Source: Phenylobacterium sp. (lineage in GTDB: Bacteria; Pseudomonadota; Alphaproteobacteria; Caulobacterales; Caulobacteraceae). Taken from it: a DNA stretch of 64,000 bases. A model generated the notes under the pieces. That model had not been told where the DNA came from. It saw only the letters and a list, made by a program, of their open reading frames with translations, and did no database searches. Each line of letters starts with the position of its first letter. Position 1 is the stretch's first letter. The translations under genes were made by a program, and so were the position numbers. Positions 26,572-34,819 of this stretch are shown here, piece by piece. Location: contig SSMU01000005.1 of assembly GCA_004799545.1 (NCBI GenBank), positions 434,001 to 498,000 on the forward strand, written 5' to 3'.

Positions 26572-27937
26572 AGGCTTTGATCGAGTCAGCATCCGCCGGC
26601 AGGCGGTCGTAGCGTTCGGCGCGCTTGGCCAGGCTCACCGAGCCGCGCGGCAGCGCCGGGGTGACGCCGGTGGCCTCGGCCACGTCCTGCGGGAACTTGG
26701 CCGGGTGGGCGGTCGAGAGCACCACGACGGGCGCTTCCAGGTCGGGGACCTTGCGCAGGGCCGCGACGCCAACCGCCGTGTGCGGGTCGATCAGTTCGCC
26801 GGTCTCGTTGAGCGTCGACAGCATGGTGCGGCGGATCTCGTCCTCGCTGACCGAGACACCGCGGAACAGCTCGCGCATCGCGGCCAGCGCCTGGGGCGGC
26901 ACGTCGATGGCGCCCGCCTGGCCGAAGTGCTGGAAGGCGCGCGCGGTCTCAACCGGATCGCGGCGGACGGCCTCGAAGTAGAGCCGCTCGAAATTGGACG
27001 CCGACTGGATGTCCATGGCCGGCGCGATGGTCGGCGTGACCTCGCCGCGGGCGTAACGGCCGTCCTCGAAGGCCCGCGCCAGGATGTCGTTGGGGTTGGT
27101 GGCGGCCACGATACGCTTGATCGGCAGGCCCATGCGGTGGGCCACGTAGCCGGCGAAGGCGTCGCCGAAATTGCCGGACGGCACGCAGAACGACACCGCC
27201 CGCTCCGGCGCGCCCAGCGCCACGGCGGTGGTGAAATAGTAGACCGCCTGGGCGGCGATGCGGGCGAAGTTGATCGAGTTGACGCCGGAGAGGTCGACCG
27301 CCTGGCGCAGCACCGGATCGGCGAAGGCCTGCTTCACGATCGCCTGGCAGTCGTCGAAGGTCCCATCCACCGAGACGCAGGCGATGTTGTCGTCGTCGGT
27401 GGTGGTCATGAACCGCCGCTGGACCTCGGAGATGCGGCCCTCCGGGAAGAGCGCCACCACCTTGACGTTCCTGCGGCCGCGGAAGGCCTCGACCGCCGCG
27501 CCGCCGGTGTCGCCGGAGGTGGCGCACAGGATGGTCTGGGTGCGGCCCTGGGCGCCCAGCAGGTGGTCGTAAAGCCGGGCCAAGAGCTGCATGGCCACGT
27601 CCTTGAACGCCAGGCTCGGACCGTGGAACAGCTCGGCCAGGAAGGCGTCCGAGGTCAGCTGCACGAGCGGGACGACGGCGGCGTGGTTGAAGGTGGCGTA
27701 GGCCTCGCGGCACATCTCGGCCAGCGCGTCCCGCTCGATCTCGTCGCCCGCGAAGGCCGCGATCACCGTGGCGGCGACATCCGGATAGGGTTCGCCAAGG
27801 AAGCCGCGGATGCGTTCGACCGGGATCTGCGGCCAGGCCTCCGGCACATAGAGGCCGCCATCAGGCGCCAGGCCGCCCAGCACCGCGTCGGCGAAACCCA
27901 CCGCGGGCGCCTGCCCCCGGGTGGAGATGTAGCGCAT
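26546..27937 (-). CDS. thrC: threonine synthase
   Basis: 463 residues from the ATG at 27937. The open frame extends upstream but in the wrong frame of SURF1. It begins RYISTRGQAPAVGFADAVLG and LAPDGGLYVPEAWPQIP, typical of the long bacterial ThrC. The PLP Lys is in GPSLAFKDVAMQLLA, followed by LCATSGDTGGAAVEAFRG and VPSGNFGDAFAGYVAHRMGL. It makes threonine from O-phosphohomoserine. Its ATG overlaps the SURF1 stop (TGATG), so it is read as part of the cytochrome oxidase transcript, an arrangement known in related genomes. Confidence 0.95.
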   Translation of the reverse strand: MRYISTRGQAPAVGFADAVLGGLAPDGGLYVPEAWPQIPVERIRGFLGEPYPDVAATVIAAFAGDEIERDALAEMCREAYATFNHAAVVPLVQLTSDAFLAELFHGPSLAFKDVAMQLLARLYDHLLGAQGRTQTILCATSGDTGGAAVEAFRGRRNVKVVALFPEGRISEVQRRFMTTTDDDNIACVSVDGTFDDCQAIVKQAFADPVLRQAVDLSGVNSINFARIAAQAVYYFTTAVALGAPERAVSFCVPSGNFGDAFAGYVAHRMGLPIKRIVAATNPNDILARAFEDGRYARGEVTPTIAPAMDIQSASNFERLYFEAVRRDPVETARAFQHFGQAGAIDVPPQALAAMRELFRGVSVSEDEIRRTMLSTLNETGELIDPHTAVGVAALRKVPDLEAPVVVLSTAHPAKFPQDVAEATGVTPALPRGSVSLAKRAERYDRLPADADSIKAYVRAFAER

Positions 27938-28671
27938 CAGCCTCTTATCCGTCGGACGAGGGCGGCGGCATAGACGCAGAGCAGGGCCCCGGCAAGGCCG
28001 AACCAGGTGAGCGCGTACTCGAAGTGGCGGTTGGGGATGTTGGACGGCAGCGGCGCGGGCTCCAGCGCCTTGAACTCCGGATTGGTCGAGGTCTCGGCGT
28101 AGAGGAAGACCGGCGCGGGGGCCGGCGCCCCCAGCGCGGCGGCCATGGCGGCGATGTCGCGGGTGAACCAGTGGCCGGGCCGGTTTTTCGGCGCGATGAA
28201 GCTCGGCCTGTCGGGCTTGCGCAGCACGCCCACGATCCGCACCGGCGTGCGGGCGGCCGGATCGACGCTGGGCCGGGCGGGATCGGTGTCGGGCACGAAG
28301 CCGCGGTCGACCAGCACGGTGCGGTAACGGCCGGCCTCGACCGGGCAGGCGGAGATCAGCCGCGCGCCGGCCTGGCCGCCCTCGTGCAGCCAATAGAGCT
28401 CGAGGAAGGGCGCGGCGGCGAGGCCCGGGCAGGTCACGGCGACGCGTGTGTAGTCGACGTCGCCACCCTGGGCGGCGGCGTCCAGCACCGGGCCTAGGTT
28501 CACGGGTAGGGCAGTCTGGGCGGCGGCCACCCGGACGAGGATGGCTTCCTTCCACTTCAGGCGCTGCAGCTGCCAGACGCCGAGGCCCACCAGCAGGGCG
28601 AAGGCCAGGGCGGTGGCGATGGTCAGGCCGATGGGGAAGCGGCCCCGCGCCGGCGCCAGCGCCTCAGTCAT
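27937..28671 (-). CDS. SURF1-family cytochrome oxidase assembly protein
   Basis: 244 residues with two transmembrane helices, one at each end: TIATALAFALLVGLGVWQLQ with the conserved LGxWQxxRxxWK (completed by RLKWKEAIL), and FEYALTWFGLAGALLCVYAA. Between them lies a periplasmic domain with VLVDRGFVP, the family motif for the second region. SURF1 helps insert haem a into subunit I. It overlaps DUF983 by 8 bp and thrC by 1 bp. Confidence 0.93.
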   Translation of the reverse strand: MTEALAPARGRFPIGLTIATALAFALLVGLGVWQLQRLKWKEAILVRVAAAQTALPVNLGPVLDAAAQGGDVDYTRVAVTCPGLAAAPFLELYWLHEGGQAGARLISACPVEAGRYRTVLVDRGFVPDTDPARPSVDPAARTPVRIVGVLRKPDRPSFIAPKNRPGHWFTRDIAAMAAALGAPAPAPVFLYAETSTNPEFKALEPAPLPSNIPNRHFEYALTWFGLAGALLCVYAAALVRRIRG

Positions 28672-29020
28672 GGCGCGACTGCGAGGCCTTGTTCATGAAC
28701 TGGGCGGCCAGCATCGCGCCCTTCATCGGCCGCAGCAGGGCCAGGCAGATGATCAGCGTCGCCGGCATCCAGATCACCAGCAGCACCCAGATGGGCGGGT
28801 TGAGCGCGAACTCGGTGAACAGGGCGCCGAACGCCGCCAGGAAGCCGCCGATCAGGATCACGAACACCGCCGGCCCGTCGCCGGAATCGGCCTTGGCGAG
28901 ATCGTAGCCGCAGGCCTCGCAGCGCGGAGCGACCTTCAGGAAGCCGTCGAACAGGCGCCCCTCGCCGCAGTTGGGGCAGCGGCCGGCCGCGCCCGACAGC
29001 AGCGGATTGGGCTTGCCCAT
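28664..29020 (-). CDS. DUF983 zinc-ribbon membrane protein
   Basis: 118 residues. Four cysteines form a zinc ribbon, CPNCGEGRLF and CEACGYDL, in the first 40 residues. Two hydrophobic helices follow (FVILIGGFLAAFGALFTEFA and IWVLLVIWMPATLIICLALL). DUF983 genes regularly sit between ctaE and surf1 in alphaproteobacteria and are thought to support oxidase biogenesis, but the function is not established. It starts 1 bp after ctaE. Confidence 0.92.
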   Translation of the reverse strand: MGKPNPLLSGAAGRCPNCGEGRLFDGFLKVAPRCEACGYDLAKADSGDGPAVFVILIGGFLAAFGALFTEFALNPPIWVLLVIWMPATLIICLALLRPMKGAMLAAQFMNKASQSRHD

Positions 29021-29021
29021 A

Positions 29022-29900
29022 TCAGCCGCCCGCGGCGTGGGTCCCGAAGATCACGTAGATGAAGGCGAACAGGAACAGCCAGACCACGTCGACGAAGTGC
29101 CAGTACCAGGCGGCCGCCTCGAAGCCGAAGTGCTGCTTGGGGCTGAAGCCGCCCATCAGCAGGCGGATCAGGCAGACCGTCAGGAAGATGGTGCCAATCA
29201 GCACGTGGAAGCCGTGGAAGCCGGTAGCCATGAAGAACGACGAGCCATAGAGGCCGGAGTTCGCCGCCTCGGCGTTGAAGAACTCCTGGTGGGTGATGAT
29301 GTGGGTGTACTCGTAGGCCTGGATCGAGGTGAACAGCACGCCCAGCAGGATCGTCAGGAACAGCCCGATCTTGGCGCCCTTGCGGTCACCAGTCTGCAAG
29401 GCGTGGTGCGCCCAGGTGACCGTGGTGCCCGAGGTGAGCAGGGTCAGGGTGTTGACCAGCGGCAGGTTCCAGGCGGGCACCGTCTCCACGCCGTGCGGCG
29501 GCCAGGTGGCCCAGGCGGTCCTGACCTCGTCGATCGACGACAGGGTCCGGTGGTGGTGGAACAGGGCCATCTCGAAGAAGATCCAGAACCACGCCACGAA
29601 GAACATCACCTCCGAGGCGATGAACAGGATCATGCCGTAGCGCAGGCCGATGGAGACCACCGGGGTGTGGTCGCCCTCGTTGGCTTCCAGCACCACCTGG
29701 CGCCACCAGCCGAACATCGTGAAGAGGACGCCGGCCAGGCCAACGAAGAACAGGATCGGATTGTGCTGCTGGATGCCGAACAGGCCCTTCATCCAGGCGA
29801 TGCCGCCGAACGCCATCAGGACGGCGGAGACCGAGCCGATCAGCGGGTAGGGACTCGGATTGACCAGGTGGTAGTCGTGCTTGACGTCGCCGTGGGCCAT
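29022..29900 (-). CDS. ctaE: cytochrome c oxidase subunit III
   Basis: 292 residues, seven transmembrane helices. Signature regions: HDYHLVNPSPYPLIGSVSAV at the start, FIASEVMFFVAWFWIFFEMA (conserved Glu in SEVMFF), TLLTSGTTVTWAHHALQTGD, ATGFHGFHVLIGTIFLTVCL and AAAWYWHFVDVVWLFLFAFI. Subunit III stabilises the binuclear site and proton uptake of aa3 oxidase. It stands 130 bp after ctaG, the largest gap in the operon. That gap contains the small hairpin TCCCC-TCAA-GGGGA (29996-30009), possibly a processing or attenuation site. Confidence 0.96.
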   Translation of the reverse strand: MAHGDVKHDYHLVNPSPYPLIGSVSAVLMAFGGIAWMKGLFGIQQHNPILFFVGLAGVLFTMFGWWRQVVLEANEGDHTPVVSIGLRYGMILFIASEVMFFVAWFWIFFEMALFHHHRTLSSIDEVRTAWATWPPHGVETVPAWNLPLVNTLTLLTSGTTVTWAHHALQTGDRKGAKIGLFLTILLGVLFTSIQAYEYTHIITHQEFFNAEAANSGLYGSSFFMATGFHGFHVLIGTIFLTVCLIRLLMGGFSPKQHFGFEAAAWYWHFVDVVWLFLFAFIYVIFGTHAAGG

Positions 29901-30030
29901 GTCCGTCCTGATCCCTCACAAATCCGGCGTGCGCGCTTCGAACAGGCAGAGTCGCACGCAGCAAAGTCCGGCACGCTATAGCCTTGCGTCGCCGCTCCCC
30001 TCAAGGGGAAAGGCGCCTCGGTCCCGTCGT

Positions 30031-30612
30031 CTAGGCCCCGAACCCCGGCTTGGCGTCGGAGGCCGGGAAGAAGGTGTAGGACAGGGTCACGTCTGTGACC
30101 TCCTTGGTGTTGATGTCCTCGGCGTATTTCGGGTCGATGAAATAGAGCACCGGCATCTCCACCGTCTGGTGCGGCCCGATGGTGGTGTCCGAGAAGCAGA
30201 AGCACTGCAGCTTGCGGAAATAGGTGCCGGCCGAGTCGGGGGCGACGTTGAACAGCGCCCGGGCGGTGATCGCGTGGTCGGCGTTGTTGGTGGCCTTGAA
30301 GATGGCGATCTTGGTCTCGCCGATCTTCATGGTCTGCGAGCGCTGTTCGGGGACGAAGGTCCAGGGCACCCCGCGGACGTTGGTGTCGAAGCTGACCGTC
30401 ACCTGCTGGGCGAGTTGCTTGTCGGGCGCGGCCTCGGCGCGGCGCACGGTGCCGCCGTAGCCGGTCGCCTGGCAGAAGGCGCGGTAGATCGGGACGGCGG
30501 CGTAGGCGGCGCCCACCATGCCGAAGAAGGTCGCCGCGCAAATGATCGCCACATTGCGGTTGTGGCGCAGCTGCGGGTCGAGCGGCGGACGTTTACGGGT
30601 GGGTTGCGGCAT
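30031..30612 (-). CDS. ctaG: cytochrome c oxidase assembly protein CtaG (Cox11)
   Basis: 193 residues. One N-terminal transmembrane helix (NVAIICAATFFGMVGAAYAA) is followed by VPIYRAFCQATGYGGT and a periplasmic immunoglobulin-like domain. The copper site is FRKLQCFCFSDT (CxCF), and the end has VTLSYTFFP. Cox11 delivers copper to the CuB site of subunit I. Its start codon lies inside the 3' end of the 49-aa gene (20 bp overlap), implying coupled translation. Confidence 0.96.
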   Translation of the reverse strand: MPQPTRKRPPLDPQLRHNRNVAIICAATFFGMVGAAYAAVPIYRAFCQATGYGGTVRRAEAAPDKQLAQQVTVSFDTNVRGVPWTFVPEQRSQTMKIGETKIAIFKATNNADHAITARALFNVAPDSAGTYFRKLQCFCFSDTTIGPHQTVEMPVLYFIDPKYAEDINTKEVTDVTLSYTFFPASDAKPGFGA

Positions 30613-30742
30613 TGCCCCCGAGCCGGACCAGGGTGACGATGAAGACCAGGATCACGAACAGGATGAGCCCGAGCGCAAGCGCGATATTGCGGCCGCGCCG
30701 GGCCTTCCATTCGGTCGGGGTCTCCCGGTTTGGATCGCTCAT
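30593..30742 (-). CDS. 49-aa single-helix membrane protein of the cox operon (CoxF-like)
   Basis: A complete 49-codon gene, ATG at 30742 and TAA at 30593. It has a charged N-terminus (SDPNRETPTEWKARRGRN), one transmembrane helix (IALALGLILFVILVFIVTLV), and a short tail RLGGNAATHP. Its ATG directly follows the ctaB stop with no spacer, and its last 20 bp overlap the ctaG start. Placement and shape match the small CoxF-type protein found between ctaB and ctaG in Caulobacter-like genomes, where the function is unknown. N-in, C-out topology is likely from the positive-inside rule. The name is from position and recall, not from an alignment. Confidence 0.85.
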   Translation of the reverse strand: MSDPNRETPTEWKARRGRNIALALGLILFVILVFIVTLVRLGGNAATHP

Positions 30743-31717
30743 TCAGAACAGCTCCCCAAGGAGGACGAGCGGCTTCACGCCCATCAGGTGCTCGACCAAG
30801 AGGGTGGCGAAGATCAGCGTGAGGTAGAGGATCGAGAAGGCGAAAAGATTGCGCGCATCGCGGGCCCCGGCGCGCACGTCATAGAGGCCGTCGGTGTTGC
30901 GCTGGCCGGAGGCTTCGCCGGCGTGGCTGCGGAACAGCCGCCAGGCCAGCAGCAGGAAGACCAGGCCGCCCGCGGCCGCCACGGCCAGGTAGACCGCCCC
31001 GCCCAGGCCGGTGAAGGCCGGGGCCAGGCAGACCGGCACAACCACGAAGGAATAGGCGAGGATCTGGCGCCGCGTGGAGGCCGGACCCTTGACCACCGGC
31101 ATCATCGGCACGCCGGCCTTGGCGTAGTCCTCGGAGGTGTAGAGCGACAGGGCCCAGAAGTGCGGCGGGGTCCACAGGAAGATGATGGCGCAGAGCAGCC
31201 AGGCGTTGAGCGGCGCGGTCCCCGAGGCCGCCGCCCAGCCGATCACCGGCGGCAGGGCGCCGGCGAGGCCGCCGATGACGATGTTCTGCGCCGTCGAGCG
31301 CTTCAGCCAGACCGTGTAGACCACCGCGTAGAAGAAGATGGTGAAGGCCAGCAGGCCCGCCGCCAACCAGTTCAGCGCCATGCCCATCAGCATGACCGAG
31401 AACAGCGACAGGACGATCCCCAGGGCGAGCGCATCGGCGCCCTGCACCCGGCCCGCCGGCACCGGCCGTCCGCGGGTGCGGCGCATCTTCGCGTCGATGT
31501 CGGCGTCGTACCACATGTTCAGCGCGCCCGACGCGCCGGCCCCCACCGCGATGCAGAGGATGGCGACCGCGGCCAGCACCGGATTGATCGGCCGGCCCGC
31601 GCAGACCAGGCCGGTCAGGGCCGTGAACACCACCAGCGACATGACGCGCGGCTTCATCAGCTGGATGAAGTCCTGCCAGCGGGCGGGCGCCTGGGTTCTG
31701 GAAGCGGCCTCAGACAT
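30743..31717 (-). CDS. ctaB: protohaem IX farnesyltransferase
   Basis: 324 residues from ATG 31717; a GTG two codons upstream (31723) is also possible. It is a UbiA-superfamily enzyme with about nine helices. The prenyl-diphosphate motif is [20 protein letters not shown], preceded by [20 protein letters not shown]. The second acidic loop is [20 protein letters not shown], with the GVPMMPVV element after it. It adds a farnesyl group to haem b, giving haem o on the way to haem a for the oxidase encoded here. It follows ctaD after an 87 bp gap that contains a strong hairpin. Confidence 0.96.
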   Translation of the reverse strand: MSEAASRTQAPARWQDFIQLMKPRVMSLVVFTALTGLVCAGRPINPVLAAVAILCIAVGAGASGALNMWYDADIDAKMRRTRGRPVPAGRVQGADALALGIVLSLFSVMLMGMALNWLAAGLLAFTIFFYAVVYTVWLKRSTAQNIVIGGLAGALPPVIGWAAASGTAPLNAWLLCAIIFLWTPPHFWALSLYTSEDYAKAGVPMMPVVKGPASTRRQILAYSFVVVPVCLAPAFTGLGGAVYLAVAAAGGLVFLLLAWRLFRSHAGEASGQRNTDGLYDVRAGARDARNLFAFSILYLTLIFATLLVEHLMGVKPLVLLGELF

Positions 31718-31745
31718 GGTCACGAGGATATACTCTCAAATGGGC

Positions 31746-31777
31746 GGGGGCGTGCTTCGAAGCCGAAGCACGCCCCC
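31746..31777 (-). terminator. 14-bp perfect hairpin between ctaD and ctaB
   Basis: Arms GGGGGCGTGCTTCG (31746-31759) and CGAAGCACGCCCCC (31764-31777) are perfectly complementary around an AAGC loop. Downstream on the transcribed minus strand there is only a short TTT, so a classic intrinsic terminator is not obvious. It may be a partial terminator or an mRNA-stability element that sets the ctaCD to ctaB ratio. Confidence 0.55.
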
Positions 31778-31804
31778 GAGGACGTCGTCGATGGACCTAA
31801 GCCC

Positions 31805-33463
31805 TTAGTGCACGTCGGGCTTGATCACCGGCAGTGTGTTGAACTGGTGGAAGGGCGGCGGCGAGGGAAGGGTCCACTCGAGCGTCGTCGCCCCTTCGCC
31901 CCACGGATTGGCCTCGGCCTTGCGGCGGGCGACCATGGCGTCGAGCAGGACCACCAGGAACACGCCGACGCCGACCAGGGTCACCGCGTAGCCGAACGAG
32001 GACACCTGGTTCCAGAAGGTGAAGGCCTCCGGATAGTCCACGTAGCGGCGGGGCATGCCCTGCAGGCCCAGGAAGTGCATCGGGAAGAAGATCAGGTTCA
32101 CGCCGACGAAGGTGATCCAGAAGTGGGTGGCGCCCAGCCACTCGCGGTACTTCACGCCCCACATCTTCTCGAACCAGTAGTAGAAGCCGCCGAAGATCGC
32201 GAACACCGCGCCCAGGCTCAGCACGTAGTGGAAGTGCGCCACCACGTAGTAGGTGTCCTGGAATTGATAGTCGACGCCGGCGTTGGCCAGCACCACGCCG
32301 GTCACCCCGCCCACGGTGAACAGGAATATGAAGCCGATCGCCCAGAGCATGGGCGTCTTGAAGTCGATCGACCCGCCCCACATGGTCGCGATCCAGCTGA
32401 ACACCTTCACCCCGGTGGGCACGGCGATCACCATGGTCGCCGCCACGAAATAGGCCTGCAGGTTCAGGCTCATGCCGGTCGTGTACATGTGGTGCGCCCA
32501 CACCACGAAGCCGACGAAGCCGATCGCCACCATGGCGTAGGCCATGGCCAGGTAGCCGAACACCGGCTTCTTCGAGAAGGTCGAGACGATGTGGCTGACC
32601 ATGCCGAAGCCCGGCAGGATCAGGATGTAGACCTCCGGGTGGCCGAAGAACCAGAACAGGTGCTGGTACATCACCGGGTCGCCGCCGCCCGCCGCATCGA
32701 AGAAGTGGGTGTGGAAGTTGCGGTCGGTGAGCAGCATGGTGATGGCGCCCGCCAGGACCGGCAGCGAGAGCAGCAGCAGGAACACGGTCACCAGGATCGA
32801 CCAGACGAACAGCGGCATCCGGTGCAGGGTCATGCCCGGGGCGCGCATGTTGAAGATCGTGGTGATGAAGTTGATGGCGCCCAGGATCGACGAGGCGCCG
32901 GCCAGGTGGATCGACAGGATCGCGCAGTCCACCGCGGGGCCAGTGTGTCCGGATGTCGATAGCGGCGCGTAGAGCGTCCACCCTGTGCCGGCCCCCCGGC
33001 CCGGTCCTCCGTCGACGAACATCGAGGTGACCATCAGGATCCACGAGGCGATGAGCAGCCAGAACGAGATGTTGTTCATCCGCGGGAAGGCCATGTCCGG
33101 CGCGCCGATCATGATCGGCACGAACCAGTTGCCGAACCCGCCGATCATCGCCGGCATCACGAAGAAGAAGATCATGATCAGGGCGTGGGCGGTGACCACC
33201 ACGTTGTAGCCGTGCTTGGAGCCCTCGATCAGGCCGATCTGGGCGATCCAGCTGTGCGGCTGGAAGATCTGTATGCCGGGCTCGGCCAGCTCCCAGCGGA
33301 TCAGGCCGGACAGCGCCCCGCCCACCAGGCCCGCCATGATGGCGAACAGGATGTAGAGCGTGCCGATGTCCTTGTGGTTGGTCGAGAACAGCCAGCGGAC
33401 CAGGAACGGCGGCGTGTGCGCGTAGCTGTCGTGATCGTCGTGGGCGGCGGCGTGGGTGGCCAT
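31805..33463 (-). CDS. ctaD: cytochrome c oxidase subunit I
   Basis: 552 residues, twelve helices. Haem and copper ligands are in [20 protein letters not shown] (haem a His), [17 protein letters not shown] (CuB His and cross-linked Tyr), [11 protein letters not shown] (CuB His pair) and [20 protein letters not shown] (haem a3 and haem a His). The K-channel and D-channel region [11 protein letters not shown] is present. The set marks a type A haem-copper oxidase. A short His/Asp-rich N-terminus ([15 protein letters not shown]) precedes the first helix. It starts 18 bp after ctaC. Confidence 0.97.
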   Translation of the reverse strand: MATHAAAHDDHDSYAHTPPFLVRWLFSTNHKDIGTLYILFAIMAGLVGGALSGLIRWELAEPGIQIFQPHSWIAQIGLIEGSKHGYNVVVTAHALIMIFFFVMPAMIGGFGNWFVPIMIGAPDMAFPRMNNISFWLLIASWILMVTSMFVDGGPGRGAGTGWTLYAPLSTSGHTGPAVDCAILSIHLAGASSILGAINFITTIFNMRAPGMTLHRMPLFVWSILVTVFLLLLSLPVLAGAITMLLTDRNFHTHFFDAAGGGDPVMYQHLFWFFGHPEVYILILPGFGMVSHIVSTFSKKPVFGYLAMAYAMVAIGFVGFVVWAHHMYTTGMSLNLQAYFVAATMVIAVPTGVKVFSWIATMWGGSIDFKTPMLWAIGFIFLFTVGGVTGVVLANAGVDYQFQDTYYVVAHFHYVLSLGAVFAIFGGFYYWFEKMWGVKYREWLGATHFWITFVGVNLIFFPMHFLGLQGMPRRYVDYPEAFTFWNQVSSFGYAVTLVGVGVFLVVLLDAMVARRKAEANPWGEGATTLEWTLPSPPPFHQFNTLPVIKPDVH

Positions 33464-33481
33464 CTTACGCTTGTCCTAGGA

Positions 33482-34477
33482 TCAGTGCGTGGCCGGCGCC
33501 TTGGGCGCGGCCGTGGTGTTGGAGGCGATGGGCTCGGCCGCGCCGCCGACGGGCGCGGCGGGGTTCACCGGCGTGGCCCCGGCGCCCGGCGCGGCGGGCT
33601 GGATGGCCGGCGCGCCGGTCCCCAGCGTCTGGGCGGAGACCGTGGTCGGGGTCGCGGCGGCGACGGTGCCGTGCTTGGAGATCACCCAGGCGTCGAAGTC
33701 GGCCTGGCTCACCACCTTCACCTCGATGGGCATGAAGGCGTGGTCGATGCCGCACAGCTCGCGGCAGCTGCCGTAGTAGGTGCCGATCTGGGTGGGGTGG
33801 AAGAAGGTCTGGTTCACCCGGCCCGGGATGGCGTCCATGATCACCCCGAAGGCCGGCACGGCCCAGGCGTGGATCACGTCGGCCCCGGTGACCAGCACCT
33901 GGGTCGTCTTGTTCACCGGCACCACCAGCGGCTGGGTGGCGGCCAGGCGATAGGGCACGCCCTTCTTCTTGGCCTGGTCCTCCGGCAGGAGGTTGGCGAC
34001 GAACTCGGGGATCTTCTGGTCGGGATATTCGTAGCCCCAGTACCACTGGTAGCCGGTGGCCTTCACGGTGACGTCAGGCCGGCCCATGTCGTGGTAGGCG
34101 AACAGCAGCTTGAACGAGAATATCGCGATGAACACCAGGATCAGCACCGGGACCAGGGTCCAGGTCACCTCGACCGCGGTGTTGTGGCTCCAGCGCGCCG
34201 GGACCGGATTGCGCCGCTTGTTGTAGCGGAACATGCACCAGCCCAGCAGGCCCATCACGAACAGGGTGATGACCGTGATGATCGGCATCAGGATGTAGTC
34301 GTGGAAAGCGATCGCGTCATTCTTCAGCGCGGTCACGCCCGGCTGCATGGCGATGCCGCCCGGCGTGGGCTGGCCAACGAGATCCCCGGCCAGGGCGGAG
34401 GCGCCCCAGAAGGCCGACATGGCGCCCGCGGCGAGCCCTAGCGCCAGCGTCCGCATACCCTGAAAGCTCGACTTCAT
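33482..34477 (-). CDS. ctaC: cytochrome c oxidase subunit II
   Basis: 331 residues from ATG 34477, with GAGGGG upstream. A signal peptide (about 1-29) is followed by two helices (LMPIITVITLFVMGLLGWCM and TLVPVLILVFIAIFSFKLLF), then the CuA cupredoxin domain: GYQWYWGYEYPD, DVIHAWAVPAFG and the CuA ligand loop CRELCGIDHAFMPIEV. After about residue 275 there is a Pro/Ala/Thr-rich extension of about 50 residues with no haem c motif, so this is aa3 type without a fused cytochrome c. It is the first gene of the oxidase operon. Confidence 0.97.
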   Translation of the reverse strand: MKSSFQGMRTLALGLAAGAMSAFWGASALAGDLVGQPTPGGIAMQPGVTALKNDAIAFHDYILMPIITVITLFVMGLLGWCMFRYNKRRNPVPARWSHNTAVEVTWTLVPVLILVFIAIFSFKLLFAYHDMGRPDVTVKATGYQWYWGYEYPDQKIPEFVANLLPEDQAKKKGVPYRLAATQPLVVPVNKTTQVLVTGADVIHAWAVPAFGVIMDAIPGRVNQTFFHPTQIGTYYGSCRELCGIDHAFMPIEVKVVSQADFDAWVISKHGTVAAATPTTVSAQTLGTGAPAIQPAAPGAGATPVNPAAPVGGAAEPIASNTTAAPKAPATH

Positions 34478-34819
34478 GTCCCCTCGGTCTGGCTGGCCGG
34501 GCCGCAGCGCCCGTAGGCGCCGCGAACCGACGACAGAGGGCGCGCAAGCGCGGACGCGCTCGCCCGGCCCCTTCGCGGGGGTGCATACGCGTATCATCCG
34601 GCCTTGCCAAGGCGGTTCCCGTAAGCGGCGCGGCGATTGCGGGCGCGGGGCCTTTGCGCCGCGTGGACCAGGGCCTCCGCCGCCCTTGGCCGCCGTCCGC
34701 CGGAGACTCCCGTTCGGCCCGCCGGCGGCGGCCGGCCCGCGACGATTCGCGGGCCGGCCGCGGCAAGGAACGGCATATGCGCGGGTGACGCGGGGCCTCG
34801 CGCTTCCTATCTTGCGGCC
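34478..34819. other. 342-bp divergent intergenic region, ctaC / tldD
   Basis: No coding region is supported here; the open frames crossing it are antisense or upstream extensions with no start signal. It must contain the promoters for the ctaC operon and tldD. The middle is extremely GC-rich, and a perfect 15-bp inverted repeat lies at 34728-34761, about 60 bp before the tldD start. Confidence 0.6.
34728..34761. repeat. perfect 15-bp inverted repeat upstream of tldD
   Basis: GCGGCCGGCCCGCGA (34728-34742) and TCGCGGGCCGGCCGC (34747-34761) flank a CGAT loop. The stem has no mismatch. It lies in a divergent promoter region, not at a gene end, and no T-tract follows in either direction, so it is not a normal terminator. 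It could be a 5'-leader hairpin or a protein-binding site. Confidence 0.55.

Noticed and set aside
26546..28555. Extended 669-codon thrC frame
   Set aside because: The extension is a shadow of SURF1. ThrC normally starts with the RYIST-like motif found at 27937.
29996..30009. TCCCC-TCAA-GGGGA hairpin between ctaG and ctaE as a third copy of the palindromic repeat
   Set aside because: It is only one short arm pair, without the inner hairpin and GGTGGGG boxes of the other two copies. It is mentioned only with ctaE.
30518..32962. Long plus-strand open frame of 814 codons opposite ctaB/ctaD
   Set aside because: Composition is His/Asp/Arg-rich nonsense typical of antisense frames in GC-rich DNA, and it opposes well-conserved cox genes.
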